Positions 1-12,000 of a DNA stretch of 64,000 nt are shown in pieces (within the stretch, counting starts at the first letter, position 1; each line of letters begins with the position of its first letter). The notes beneath the pieces were generated by a model, which was given only the letters and a program-made list of their open reading frames with translations, ran no database searches and was not told the DNA's origin. Origin of the DNA: Lindgomyces ingoldianus (taxonomy: Eukaryota > Ascomycota > Dothideomycetes > Pleosporales > Lindgomycetaceae); the NCBI RefSeq assembly GCF_010093535.1, contig NW_022985176.1:497769-561768 (forward strand), given 5' to 3'. Position numbers and translations under genes: made by a program.

Positions 1-1077
1 CGCCCTGGTCCGTTGGGCTCTTCTTGCCCCCACTGATGGCCTTGTACATGCCTGGCGGTCCGCAAACGAAAATCTTGATCTTCTCGCCCTCTTTCGGTTC
101 CGGGAGCACCGTCTTCAGCAGCTCCTTGGTTACGAATCCCTTCCCACCCTGCCACTGCTCTGGCGGGTTGTCCAAGACGTAGAATGCTCTGAACCGCTGG
201 GGGTAGGTGTTTTCCAAGCGTTCCAGTTCCTTCTTGAGTAGAATATCTTCCTCGGAAATGTTGCCAAAGACGAGTGTGACCTTTGTCTTGTCCTCAGGAT
301 TCTTGAAGATGGCATTCGCGACTTGCCACATTGGAGTAATGCCGGTTCCGCCGGCAATCATGGCCACGTGCTCATGCTTGTTAGGCGACCAGGGGTATTT
401 AGGGATGGGGCCCTTGATGTCGAGGCGCTGGCCGGGCTCCATGTTGTGCATGTGCTCGGACATGGGGCCATTGGGATACTTCTTGACAATGAACTCGACG
501 TAGCCCTTCTGGTCTGCATAATGTTAGACCACGTAAGGAGGAAGGGAGTACAACTTGCCAGTGTCGCTGGTGGGGGTGTAGGGCCGAATGACGGGCTTCT
601 CCATGTTCGGGCCCTTGTACTTGGTGATGACGGCAGAAGCGATGGGTAGGCCGCTCTCCATGTCCTCCTCTGGCAGCTTGAAGGTGAACTTCTTGGTGTT
701 GTGATTGATGATGTCGGCCTTCTCTAGCACCAAGGACAGGAAGCCCTGCTCTCCGCCCGTGAAGGCGGCCTTGACTGGCGCTGCGACCGAGCCAGAGACT
801 TTTTTGGCCTCGGCTTTAGGAAGGGCGGTTGTGGGGGTGCCTCGTCTCATATAGAAGTAGCCACCGGAGAGGGCGGCTAGGGCAATGCCGGTATAAAGGA
901 TTGAGTTATTGCCGCCGCTCTTTGGGGGATCGGATGCGTATCGACGGACATGCTGCCATTATGTTAGCTGCTGTGTTGACAGAGCTCCGGTTGATTTGTC
1001 ATGGCCGTAAGCGGCGGTAGGAAGTGCCATACCTGCCGCACCGTGTTTGCCGGCCGGAACACCTGTCGAGCGAACAT
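1..1077 (-). CDS. mcr1: Mitochondrial NADH-cytochrome b5 reductase, Mcr1 type (C-terminus cut by window edge)
   Basis: FAD enzyme that moves electrons from NADH to cytochrome b5 or related acceptors; the Mcr1 type sits at the outer mitochondrial membrane and intermembrane space. I read three exons: 1077-1033, 952-559 and 513-1. Exon 1 encodes a short basic leader starting MFARQ. Exon 2 encodes a membrane segment (about residues 32-50) and the FAD-binding RPYTPTS motif (about 138-144). Exon 3 carries the NADH-side GGTGITPM motif (about 201-208) and CGPPGM near residue 290. Intron 1 is 80 bp GT-AG. Intron 2 is 45 bp and needs a GC-AG boundary (G|GCAAGT ... TGCAG) to give TSDTDQKGYVE, the expected family sequence. 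317 residues are visible; by comparison with the usual 320-350, roughly 20 are missing beyond base 1. The start is the only ATG giving a leader that splices in frame. Confidence 0.93.
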
Positions 1078-2007
1078 GGCGAGAGGAATTGGCGTGATAG
1101 GGGAGAGAGAGAGAGGAGTTGGCTGAGATGCGAGGCAGAACAGACTGATGGGTTGCGGGTTTGATAGAGCGTGAGAGCTTGCCCTTCTGCCAAGCAAACG
1201 TCATCGCCGGCCCGCTTTCCGAAACGCCGAAGCCCGACGCGCAAAATCATTCACTGTACATACATCCACAACACCAGCCAACCATCTCCACCCCTCTCAA
1301 GTCGCTCACTCCTTCATCCGCACTATTGCTCCGTCATCCATCCTCTATCACCCTATCTATACTCATTGTTGCCTTTCCTTTGGAAGCCCTCCTTTCAGCT
1401 TCCCTGTCCGCGTCTCTATTCCCTCCTACAGTCCTGTTTCGCTTCATTGCTGCTCTGTGATTATCGCTGTCCCTCGTATCAAAGTCCCATCCCTTTCGTT
1501 CCAGAAATATCCAATATCATCTTCAGAGGAGACCCAAATCTGCCTCGCTCCAGCTTGCTCGTGCCATGAGCCAGGCCCGACATCGTCCCGCGGTTGCCCC
1601 TCGTTGTCGTGGGGCTGCCCTCAACAAACGTGATGTTCTTGCCATCCGCCCACGCCCTTCTGTCCTGTGAACGGAATTCCGGTTCTCTGATAACCCCCAA
1701 CCCATCTTGATTGAAGGTCCAGCTATAAGCCCATCTCCCGTCCATAGTCAAGTGAAAAAGTGCAGAAAGTGCAACCCATTTCCTGTTCTGCCGGTCGAGT
1801 AGCCACAGAGCAACACTTCCCCCGCAATGGAGAGGTCAAATTCTTCCGAGTCCTTGCTGCCCCCAGCTTACAAAGGTACTCCCTTCTGCCAGGCCACAAT
1901 GAACATGGCTGCATTCTCGTCTCACCGACCTATATGTCAGCCTGCTGACTGAAAAAGACGGCCTACCACCGCTTCCTGACATCAAACCATTGTTGGCTCT
2001 AAGGCCC
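1078..2007. other. Divergent intergenic region, no gene seen
   Basis: Shared upstream region of the minus-strand mcr1 and the plus-strand gene at 2008. It contains a pyrimidine-rich stretch at about 1290-1470 of the sort found in fungal promoters and 5' untranslated regions. Short open frames here lack introns, family motifs or convincing starts. An untranslated upstream exon of the gene at 2008 cannot be excluded. Confidence 0.5.
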
Positions 2008-2544
2008 ATGCCTTCACAGGTAGCCATCCCAACCGAGCCCAATGTCGAGCCCCCTCTCCCTCCCCGCGAACATTCCAACTTTGCCCTACGCCTCCGCCAT
2101 GGCCTCAATCTAAACCCCGGCTTCTGTCCCGGAGCCGTGAAAAAGCGTCGCTTCATTCCAAGCTCCATGTCCATCTCCCTCGGCGACGATCTCAGGGAAG
2201 ATTATTCTCGCTGCACCCACTGTGGCCTGGACATCCACACCTCTTACCCCAAGTCCTATACGCAAGACTGGATTGGTTTCGCCCCCTACAGCCAGAGATT
2301 CGCTTACGTGTCCCACGTGTCAGTGAAGTCGCCTGTGGACCATCGCGATCGGCGCAGCTGTCTGATCTGCTGGGAGCACAAGGGGGTTTGGGTTGAGCCC
2401 ATGGATATCAACGAGTGGGCCTTGCATACGAGAAAGCATTTCAAGGACGACGGTTACCAGATGTGCAAGTCCCTAGATGGAACGGGGAAGATGCAGGCGA
2501 GGTATCAATGTCCAGCGAAGAAGTGCACCAAGATACATAGTTGA
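2008..2544 (+). CDS. Hypothetical Cys/His-rich protein with possible C2H2-like zinc site
   Basis: A 178-residue intronless frame from the ATG at 2008. I do not recognise the family. The N-terminus is proline-rich and the middle basic. Putative metal ligands come in clusters: C69-x2-C72, then C118-x2-C121 followed after 18 residues by H140-x3-H144 (a C2H2-like spacing with a loop longer than classical zinc fingers), then C153, C168 and C173 near the C-terminus. There is no signal peptide or membrane segment, so a soluble, possibly nucleic-acid-binding or structural zinc protein is a guess from spacing only. An upstream TTG at 1990 is in frame but ATG 2008 is the sensible eukaryotic start. The neighbour at 3402-4243 is convergent. 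Confidence 0.6.
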   Translation: MPSQVAIPTEPNVEPPLPPREHSNFALRLRHGLNLNPGFCPGAVKKRRFIPSSMSISLGDDLREDYSRCTHCGLDIHTSYPKSYTQDWIGFAPYSQRFAYVSHVSVKSPVDHRDRRSCLICWEHKGVWVEPMDINEWALHTRKHFKDDGYQMCKSLDGTGKMQARYQCPAKKCTKIHS

Positions 2545-3401
2545 TGAAAGGCCGGCGTTGTTATTCGCACCGGCAAGCCGGAGACCAATTGGCGACGCCA
2601 GATTCATGTTAATGAGGAAGCTCGATGTATCTCTTCTTTGTTTCGTGGGTATGTATTTTCGACTTTGCGTCCTTGTTCAGGTGGATCCAGAGAGCGGTTG
2701 GCGGCGAAGACGCGTATGCACCTGATCTGGCCGGCGAAGCTCATTCCTCTACTCAACCTCCGAGAGACCCACCCCATGCACCGCAATCCTCCCACTTAGT
2801 ACCTCATGTCTCGCAATACAAGCATTCCCCACCTTACCCAACTCCCCATCACGCGACGCACTAAGTAAATTACCGCCCACAATCCTAAATCCCCAACCTA
2901 AAGGCACGTTCCGATCGACGCAAACCCGTTTCTAACCTGCTCTCTGTCAATCGTCAAGACGCGGAAGGTTCAGGCCTGAGACACCTCAACCGTTTCGCTC
3001 CCGTTTTTTAGCGGTTTTAGCTTGCGCGACCCACCCATGCGAAACTCTTGAAACATTAGCCTAGCGAATAGAGATCTCGACACTTATCCCCACGCTGTTG
3101 CACTTATTCAATTTTCGCTTTCATACCACATTCCGCCAAAAGCAGTGGAGAGCTTGTTTCGTAACTCGTTGATTTAGGGGGTTTTCAGTATGTACCTGTT
3201 TGTGCTAGATGGATTCATGGCTAACCGGAGCATCCTAGGGACCATCTTCGAGATGTTTCCCCTCTATGTATCTATAATTGGTATGTAACAAGCCCTAGAC
3301 TCCCAAAATGCAAGGCCAGCAAGATGGATGCGTTTTAAATAAAATCGTATCATCGCTGCAGAATTGGTTGTGTATCAGGGATAGCTCTGAAGCCACCATC
3401 G
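2545..3401. other. Intergenic region between convergent genes, no gene seen
   Basis: Lies downstream of the gene at 2008 and of the minus-strand gene ending at 3402, so it should hold both 3' untranslated regions. Composition is normal. I see no intron-bearing frame, RNA gene or repeat. Confidence 0.45.
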
Positions 3402-4243
3402 TCACCCTGGGTCATATCGCGCTGTTGGGAAGATTAGCGACCTGAGTGGCGTGCTGCATGGAAGATCAGAAATACAGACCTGGTTTTGAGCCTCTTGCTC
3501 CGCTGCCGCTGCTAGTTTGCGCCGTTTCTGTCCCTTTCGCCACAGGATTATGGCAATGCCGGCCAGCATCGAGATGCCAGCTTCAGTTGGTCAGCAAAAC
3601 AATTGTGAAAGATATGGGTTGGTGCATCACCGAACTCACCAATAACACTGAAAGCAGCGATCAACTTCACTGCAGTCGCCGGTAACGCAGTTGCTCCTTT
3701 TGCGCCTCCGATTCCTTGTTGCTCTTGCTGCGCTCCTCCCCCTCCCGCTTTGGTGGATTGAGCTGGCAATGCTGCGGTGACTGTCACTATCTGTGGAGGC
3801 GCAGAGACGAACACGGTTTGTGTAACTTCTGGGCTTTCTTCACCCTTTTCTTTCGGAGATTTGAGCGCCGTGGTGATAGTGACTAGGGTCGTTTTCGTTG
3901 GGCTGGACTTGATGGGCTCGGGCGCGAATGCAAAGGCGGATGTAGATGTGGATTCAGATATTGCCGTTGTCGCAGGCTGAAAGGTGAACTGGGTGGTAGC
4001 TTTGGCTGATGGGGAAGGGAGAGTGAATGTTCGTGAACCGCTGCGGATTTGCGAAATTACGCTTGGTTGAAGGATAGATTGAAAGGTCCGAGTTGAAGGG
4101 CGTGATGACGCTGGGGTTGGGGGGGGTGTTGAAGTCTTTTGAGATGGAGTCTGAGATTCGCTCTCACTGTCATCTTCTCTGATTTCGACTTTAGGGATCC
4201 GGATAGGAGGAGGCCTTCGTCTACGGTGCAGACCAGACATCAT
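3402..4243 (-). CDS. Hypothetical Ser/Thr/Pro-rich single-pass membrane protein
   Basis: Two exons, 4243-3640 and 3580-3402, give 260 residues. The 59 bp intron (GTGAGT donor, CTGAAG acceptor, branch-like CTGACC) falls inside the only membrane segment; splicing turns a broken hydrophobic stretch into a continuous helix ending at the basic stop-transfer LWRKGQKRRK. The N-terminal two thirds is rich in Ser, Thr, Pro and charged residues with short TTALKS/TVTAALP-like segments. No enzyme motif is visible. The layout (extended S/T-rich part, one TM, short charged tail) resembles Mid2/Wsc-like wall sensors, but there is no clear signal peptide from the ATG at 4243, so that comparison is weak. A further 5' exon is possible because the frame is open upstream of the ATG. 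Confidence 0.6.
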
Positions 4244-5053
4244 GATGCAGACAGAGATGGGCACGAGAGGCACAGGAAACAAAGATGCAAGAGCCGTCAG
4301 GGTCAACCTACTCCAAAGAACGAGAACGAATTATGAAGAAGTAGACACAACAGATTTGGGGGCAAGAAGCTCTTCTTGCCTTGCCCGGAAACCTCTGCGC
4401 AAGGATGCCGGCGGGAAGTCCTGGGCCCGAAGCACCCAATCGCCGTCCGCATTGGGTCAATTCGTATCGCCGTTAAGAGGGCGGTGGCATTAGCTTAGCT
4501 TTTGCCGCACTTTGCAGCCTCAGATTGATTCATTGCGTAGCAACATGTCGCTCAGGGTCAAGATGGGCGGGCATGAATAAGCCGAAACAGCGGAAACAAG
4601 TCGTGTCTTGTCTTGGAGGGCCGATGCTCCTGACTGCCTATTCGGGAAAGCGCACACTCGTTTGAGGACGCGATGGCATGCTTTTCGCAACCAATGCAAG
4701 GACATGCATTCCTGTATCTCTCTCCGGCATGCCAAGCCGATGTGCATGGCCTATGAGATGAGGTGGGTTGTCAGCAGAATGGTTATTGACGCGTCGATCA
4801 GGATCTTGAAACATGAATCCCACAGGCCAGACTCAGATGTACTCCACGCCAGGGCTTGTTCAATCTAGCATGAGTCTAATTTCGTTCGTGCACCCACGTC
4901 TCTAGACACCATTTGGAACGGTGATAATGGTTTGAAGGGTTCTGGAATTCTTCCTTCTACTTCACCTCGTTATTAGCATCCTCATCTCTTTTCTTCGCTT
5001 CCTTTGCGCACTCTTTCGTCCCAGATTGTTATTCCATTTCATGCTCTTTCAAC
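4244..5053. other. Divergent intergenic region, no gene seen
   Basis: Upstream region shared by the minus-strand membrane-protein gene (start 4243) and the MFS gene (start 5054). The last 100 bases before 5054 are CT-rich, as is usual for a fungal 5' untranslated region. No supported coding frame. Confidence 0.45.
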
Positions 5054-7058
5054 ATGTCATTCCACAATTCCTGGAATCCTCTACCGCGGGGGATATCTCG
5101 TCGCTTTACGACCCTTGAAGGATGGCGAGAGATCGGAACTGGCGTATATGTTGCCGGATCAGGCGCTCGAGTCTTTTCAATACGACATCAATTCGACCCC
5201 GAAAACTACGATGATGATCGAACATCCTGGACGGCTCCTGCAAGATCCGATGTATCCAGCCTCCATTCATGGAGGAGTCCTGGTCGGCATGATTCGGAGA
5301 CAATGGGCAAGCTGGAAGGAGTGGATGCCCCGGAAGAGAGAAGAGCAACTATAATCCCGGAGAAGCCGTATCATGTCTTCTCCAAGAAGCAAAAGTGGAG
5401 TGTTGTTATCATGATTGGGGTTGCGGGGCTCTTTTCGGGGCTGTCGTCGAATATTTACTTCCCTTCCCTAGATGCTATCGCGAGAGTAAGATTTCTTTCC
5501 TAGAGAGATAGGGCTTGAGGACCCACTGACCACTTCTAGGACCTCAATGTCAGTTTGAACGCGGTTTCATTGACTATAACTTCATATTTGATTATCCAGG
5601 GAATCTCTCCCCTGTTCTGGGGTTCGCTTTCAGATACCATTGGAAGGAGACCGATCTACATCTATTCTTTTCTGGTGTATATCATTTCAAATATTGCACT
5701 CAGCTTCTCTCCGAATTTTGCTGTTCTCTTGGTTTTTAGAGGTTTGCAAGCTGCGGGAAGTGCATCAACCGTGAGCATTGGTATGCAGAGCCTCTGACGT
5801 TGACTCTAAAGTGCCAAATAGTAACCAAAAGGGACAGGAAACGGCGTCATCCAAGACATAACACCACCTGCGGAGAGAGGAGGCTTCATCAGTTTTTACC
5901 AAGCAAGTAAGTGTGCATCTTCTCTTTCCCTGTCCACGGAGAACAAATGATTAATGACAACAAAATCAGTTCGAAACTTCAGCATAGCCATCGGACCTGT
6001 CCTTGGTGGTCTTCTCGCCAACTTTTTCGGCTTCAGGTACTCACCCGCATCCTCTCCAAATCCCCTCCATCAATTTCTCACAAACCCCCAGATCCATATT
6101 CGTATTCCTCCTCATTCTTTCCTCTCTTACACTCCTCGCAATCATCATCTTCCTCCCAGAAACCCTGCGCCGCATCGCCGGAAATGGCGAACTCCGACTC
6201 ACAGGCATCCACAAATCTCTCCTGCAGAGGTTCACAAAAGATCCACCGTACCTCGAAGACCGCGACGATACCTACACTCCTCCTAGGGTCACAGCGAAGA
6301 CTTTTATCGAACCACTACTACTTTTAAAAGAGAAGGATATCTTGCTGAGTTTGGTATTCGGGGGCGTAATTTATGCGATTTGGAGCATGGTGACGGCGAG
6401 CACGACGGGGCTATTTAAGCAGGCGTTTGGGCTGAACGAAGTGCTTCTTGGTCTGGCATTTATTCCCAATGGTCTAGGCACAATCGTCGGCTCAACCATC
6501 ATCGGCAACCTCATGAACAAAGCCTACGCCTCTGCCGAACAAACGTACAAAGAACGCCACGGTCTCCCTCCAACTCAAACCCTCAGTAAAAAATCTCTAC
6601 CAGCAGATTTCCCACTCGAGCATGCAAGACTAAAACACATGAAATGGATGACATCCCTCTTCGTCCTCAGCACCGCCCTCTACGGCTTCTCGCTCTCCCC
6701 TGCTATCGTTACCAAACGCGGGTGGATTGCTGTGCCCCTGTTCTTGCAATTCTTAATCGCCGCAACGAGTAATGCGGTGTTTGCAGTCAATCAGACGCTA
6801 GTGTCGGATTTATGTCCCGGAAAGGGAGCGAGCAGTACGGCGTTGAATAATTTGGTGAGGTGTTCGCTTGGGGCGGTGGGAGTTGCGTTTGTGGAGCAGA
6901 TGATTGCGGGCGTGGGGGTGCAGGCGGCTTTTTTGGTGTTGGCATTGATGACTGTGGCGGTGACGCCGTTGGTGGTGGTGCAGTGGTATTGGGGGAAGGA
7001 GTGGAGGAGACAGAGGGGAGAGAGGAAAGAAAAATTGGAAAAGGGGGCAGTGGTTTAA
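5054..7058 (+). CDS. MFS multidrug/organic-acid transporter, DHA1 (Qdr/Aqr1-like), 12 TM
   Basis: Five exons: 5054-5485, 5540-5780, 5838-5906, 5970-6036 and 6092-7058, giving 591 residues. All four introns are 54-63 bp GT-AG and all junction phases close. A cytoplasmic N-terminus of about 110 residues precedes TM1. MFS motif A (GSLSDTIGRRP, about 172-182) follows TM2. Antiporter motif C (GPVLGG, about 257-262) lies in TM5. LPETLRRIAGNG after TM6 is typical of the Qdr/Aqr1 group of drug:H+ antiporters, and a central loop joins TM6 to TM7. The family expels drugs, organic acids or metabolites across the plasma membrane using the proton gradient; the substrate cannot be read from sequence. The frame is intact with no RIP-like damage. 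A basic tail after TM12 ends at 7058. Confidence 0.9.
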
Positions 7059-8378
7059 GGACATGGTGGATATAGTTGGTGTGTAGGTATAAATCCGAGG
7101 GCTCTGTGAGGGCTGCCCAACCAACTATGGGCCTGGCGTCCCACAATACTGTATATATTATATCGCACCTGTTGCTACCCGTTACAGCGTAGTAGCAAAT
7201 CTGACAGTCAACCTTAGAGTTCACAACTTTCGAATAGCCATTGGGCGCAGTCACTAATTGGTCGCAGAAGTCGTTGGCTCGCCGTTCCCATTCAGAGTCT
7301 GTGTCGTAAAGGTTTTGATCGTGGAATCAAAGGCCAGACACGCTTCTCAGGGCCAGAATTGTCATCCTCTGAGCGACGCTATTTCATCCCGCTCAAACGT
7401 CCGTAGCAGATAAGAGAACCTCCGACTGCGGCGTTCTCAGCGTAAGCAAGGATCAAGTTATCGGGCTCCAGTGCTGCAAAAGGAGAGGCCACCAAGCCGT
7501 TGGCCATGAGGCCAGCAAAAATGAGGGCGATCGATTAGAGGTGCACGGTAATACTTTGGTTTTCGTCTTCGTTGATGATTAGGCGAAATAGTTGGAAAAT
7601 TAAGTACTAATAAAGTGTGTCGCGTTGATGATAAATAAAGAGCTTTTATAGTGAGGTTATGTTGTAGTCTCTGCCAGACTAGATTTCTTGATCTTCTACA
7701 CTGAGGACTCGGAGTCGACAGCCTATCGCTAGAAGTTCGTCTTATGGCAAACTTGTATGCTATCTAGTAGCTATCTAGCATCAACAAAGCACAAAATCAA
7801 AACACCTGAAACTTGTGGCCATATCCGCGAGCTCTTCTAGGGTTGATTCACAGATATTTCCTATTGGTACAAGGCTACCGTTAAACATTCGGATGATGAC
7901 GTCGCTCCCAGACTCCTTATACAGCAACAATCTACTCATGCGGCATGCGCTAAAACCAGCACAGGAATAAACTCACAATTAGCTTCATCAGGATGCTGCG
8001 ACAACGTAGCTTCCAGAAGGAGGCGGCAACATGAGAGTGCTCATGTTAATTACAGCAAGTACTTTAGGATAAAATTCACACCACCCTCGAAAGCTAAAAC
8101 TCATCTCTGCCAGTACGCTGTTGGGGTTAGGAGTTCCTCTTACCCAACATCTGGCAGGATGTTTGCTGATTCTGCATATCCCGACGTTCGGATCCCTTGA
8201 ACTTCTCGGTTTACCATGGTTGCAAAAGCAAGCTTTGTTCTGCCTGGCAGGCGTCCTACTTGCTAACCATGTGTTCCATACGGTTAAGAATGTTCTTCTT
8301 TCGCACCTAGCGAACCGGGTAGCGCCAAGATGGTGCGATCTGAATAGACTAAGAACCAGGGAATCTATTAGGTATATA
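7059..8378. other. Gene-poor stretch with a possible decayed small secreted-protein frame
   Basis: No supported gene. On the minus strand, 7536-7379, one frame reads as a hydrophobic leader (IALIFAGLMANGLVA) followed by about 30 ordinary residues, then a stop. It lacks an ATG at the right place and a stop lies just upstream. A second Cys-containing frame follows at about 7310-7100. Together they might be remains of a small secreted protein, but this is weak. The rest shows nothing. Confidence 0.3.
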
Positions 8379-9004
8379 AGTTAGTCAACATGTTCCACCA
8401 CCTAGCCGGCCAAACCACCGAACCGGCTAGCCCAAAACCCACTAAAAACCCAAGAAATCATACCATGATATCTAAACAGGGACTGAATAAATATGTCCAA
8501 AAGTTAAAGTCCAGTCATTCGTAATACCTAATTCAAGGCCTTTATTAATTGTTCAGAGCAGTAAGCCTAGTTGTTATATCTTTAAGATATTAAATTTCTA
8601 GCTATGAGAGAACTGTATGTAGGAGGTATGAAGCGCAGAAGGGTGTATAGGATAGTATGGATAGACGAATCCTTGAGGAATCTTGGGGGTTCGAGAAAGG
8701 ATATATATATGTGCTAGCGCTCTCCGGGGGCAGTCCAGGGCATGTCCCAGGTAACCGTGACACTAGCCTCTAAAAAAAAGCCAAAAAGTTTGCCTATCTC
8801 GCAAGGTTTCACTTTCTAAAAGACTGTAAAAGTGGGATATAAATCTTAAGATCTGTATAAGAAGATAGCTAATACTGAAATTTTAGTCCTTGTTATCAAG
8901 TCGCTGTTGAGGTATCAAGGTATGATTTCTTGGATTATTGGTGAGTTTTGGGCCAGCCGGTTCGATGGTTTGGCCGGTTAGGTGGTGGAACAATTTAACT
9001 AACT
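8379..9004. mobile_element. Non-autonomous terminal-inverted-repeat element (MITE-like), about 0.6 kb
   Basis: The left end (from about 8379) and the reverse complement of the right end (to about 9004) match over roughly 100 bases with scattered mismatches. The shared core runs from TGTTCCACCACCTA through CGGCCAAACCA to GAAATCATACC, and similarity extends outward to an AGTTAGT end. No transposase frame lies between the arms. The exact outer boundary and target duplication are unclear, so the superfamily is not assigned; long arms with an empty middle fit a hAT-like or other class II non-autonomous element. A putative solo LTR (8572-8762) lies inside it. Confidence 0.8.
8572..8762. mobile_element. 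Putative solo LTR nested in the inverted-repeat element
   Basis: Starts TGTTAT and ends CCGTGACA, compatible with TG...CA LTR ends. It is flanked by CTAGT on the left and CTAGC on the right, a 5 bp duplication with one C/T difference. A TATA-rich stretch lies in the 3' half, as expected for an LTR promoter. The imperfect duplication and the lack of a second copy keep this tentative. Confidence 0.4.
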
Positions 9005-12000
9005 ATGGCCCCTAAGGCTTAGTCGGAGGCAGTATGATTTGCCAATTTGAAATAGAGAGGAGATTAGTATAGTTTAGTGTGTCGTGAATTTCGTCACGTA
9101 GAAGAAGCAAATAAAATGTTGTTCTCTTCCCTCAAAACTGATTTCACAAAAGTCTATTTCCGCTTTCTAGGCCATCTGAGCGGCCAAGACATAGCTACTG
9201 ATATCGGGGTATCTTAGACTACAAGACGTCTAACTCACAACAGCAAATGACTCCAAGATTACTGCAGTAATGAAAGCTGGCAAGTCTTTTGGTCCAGGCT
9301 CTTCACTATGATGAAGGAAGAAGTCTACTCCAGGCGCCCCACAGCCTTCTACAGCCACCAGAACCCTCAGCTGCATCTCTAGAGCTGCAGAAAGAGAGGA
9401 ACGATTGTATGTCACAACCGCGGTATTATCCGATACCGCCAAACGTCCACAATAAAGGATGTCAAAGCCAATACAGATGCCAAAGCTCCCTTAACAGAGT
9501 CTCAAGGGCAGAAGCACAGTCGTCGACAACAAAGAGCGCAAATAGGGGCCGCTCACAGTACAGCGTTCGGGGTAACGAATGAATACTGCAGGATCTGCTA
9601 GGGGGAATGGCTAATCTCGTTCACGACTATCAAGTTACTAGCACTGGCAAAGAAGTAAATATAGTTAAAGAGTAACTTTCCACGCTTACCCTGTTGTGAA
9701 CAATTTCTGCCATTATGTCACATTTTACTGCCGATAGTCTTCCATGATGGCCACAACACACTAATGCTCGCAACGGGACCGAAGCAGTTCAGCGCCATTT
9801 CCAACAGCTGCGTTGTCATGCTCGGCGACGTGTCAGGCCCCACACAAGTGATTATTATGCTTTGTCAACATCAGCGTCGTAGGATAGAGTTGGTCGGAAA
9901 AAGCTGATCGAGTTAGTTAGATCAAGGTAAGTTGATCATGGAAGGGCTTTCCACTCTTTGGGCAGTGTCCTTGTCAGTGTCGCTAAAGGATGAGTGGGAA
10001 TGTAGGTTATGCTGGGGTGAAAGAACATGATTTGGGTGCAACCTTGATTGGAAGAAATTTGTACGCAAAACACCAGTTGGATTTGACTAACCGAAACGAA
10101 CGGCATGATTCCCGTCAGCCTAAGAAACAACTCAGAGTTGATAGGCCAGAAGATGCTACGTGACTGGGCGAAAGGAGCTGTAATATGGCCACACCTGGGT
10201 GAGCGTTATTTTTTACAGTACACGTTTTGTAGTGGACGTGTGGTCGGAAGTATTGATCCTACATGCTAGAGAGGAAACCAAACTGGTTGGAGCACCATGG
10301 CTGGAAGCCCCTGGAGCTCAAAGGTGGAGACAGCCTCGTGATTGGGTAGCCAGCAAGGGTAAGTCAACCCCACGAGCTATAAATGGATGAAGCATCGTAT
10401 CTGTAGCCAGCCAGATCTGGATGTTTCTTTTCCGGCATTCTCAGGACATTCTCACACTGTTGAGACGGAAGTGAATGGGGTGATTATTTTGCGTTTCTAG
10501 TACGAAGGTGAACGGGGCGTGAAGGCGTCAGCGGGAAGCCCACGTACTTATTCGTTGTGAACTTCCGGTTGGAGAGAAGAGAAAAGAAGAGGGTCTAACA
10601 ATGCAGGATTGCAGGATTCACTCTCGGTAGCTTGCCCAGCAATGGCTATTTCTCGTTTTCTCTTTGAGTTTCTAGTATCGGTGTCGGAAGACTCAAAGAC
10701 GGAAGGCATTGCGAATCTCGCTTGAGCTCGACACCCCCTGTAGGTAGCCCCCAGTATCCGCTCAGAATGTTCTGGTGAATTTGTACTGATGGGCTAGACA
10801 TTCTGAAAAATCTAAGATATTCCTCCTTTCGCCTGACGATCGTGAGGGGAGAATTCCCCAAGGCACATTCGGCTGCTCGTGATGGGGAACCTCGTCTACG
10901 GTCCCTCAAGAGCTCGAAGCGGCCGTGATGCAGAGGCTAGGTTTCAAATAGACCGGAGTCAGTTAATATGGGGAATGTTCGTGTGGGAGGGTAAATAAAA
11001 AATAATTAGGTTTGATGCTAATGTGGAAGTCGGGCAAGAATTTTTGGTGGAAGTCCTCGCACATTCGTTGAAGACGAGAGTGGGTGCTGGCCAAACAGAT
11101 ACGAAGTCGATACACCTTCCGTTATATTTTACGTGATTTGGCACAAAGCTTGTGTACCTCAGTCCTCTAGCCCTAAATCAATGATTCCTTCTCGTATTTC
11201 AAGCACGTCCCAACTAAGTGCCCCGAGATCCAAATTAGAAAGCGAGTCGGCTGGGCATGAGACAGTGGGAGGGCGTAACACCATAACAAAGGGTGCCGAG
11301 TTCGAGACTCCTTAGCTGTTGGTGTTGAGGGGTAACCAGAGGAAAGAAATGTGCAGGTAATGTTCATGTCAGCCGAGAAACCGTCTTCCATGGCATGACG
11401 ACTTGGGCCATCTCCCGCCTCTACTTCCTCAATCGGACGAAGCGCGATCCCGTGAGCTGCAGGTAAGCATGAGTGGGATGTATTGGCAGGTCGATATGTA
11501 CGATTGTGGCTTGAAAGACTACGCTGAACGAGAAAGGAAATAGACAGAAGATAGAGAGCAGAATGAAATCGCGGTGAAGGATATCTCAACGCCAGCCAAG
11601 CGCTATGCTTCTTGTGAGTCGCACTAAGGATTAGCAGGAGGCAGGGCGATGAAAAGTTCTGCTGGTGAGGTCAGGGATGGGTGGCACCTCGATACGCAGG
11701 CACACCTTCCTTGAACATTGAGCGAGAATAGAGCAGTGGCTTGAGGCTCGAGCGATATGGTAGATGAGCCGCACATTGATGTTTCTTCAGGGTGGCCAGT
11801 TGAAAGGGCAGAGTTGTAACGTGAAGTGTGAAGGCTACTGCTATGTCATCAGTGGAAAGCGAGAAAATTCGATGAGGCTACGCTGCATGAGGCATGGCAT
11901 GGGGTTAGGCATCCCAAAAATAGCCGGCAGGGTCTCAGTCGGATAACGCCGACAGCTCACGTTACACCTCCACCTCACTCCACTCTGCTTCATCGTTCGC

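Noticed and set aside
6787..7254. Proline-rich minus-strand frame opposite the end of the DHA1 transporter
   Set aside because: The plus strand encodes TM helices and the terminal basic tail of the transporter; the minus reading is its shadow.
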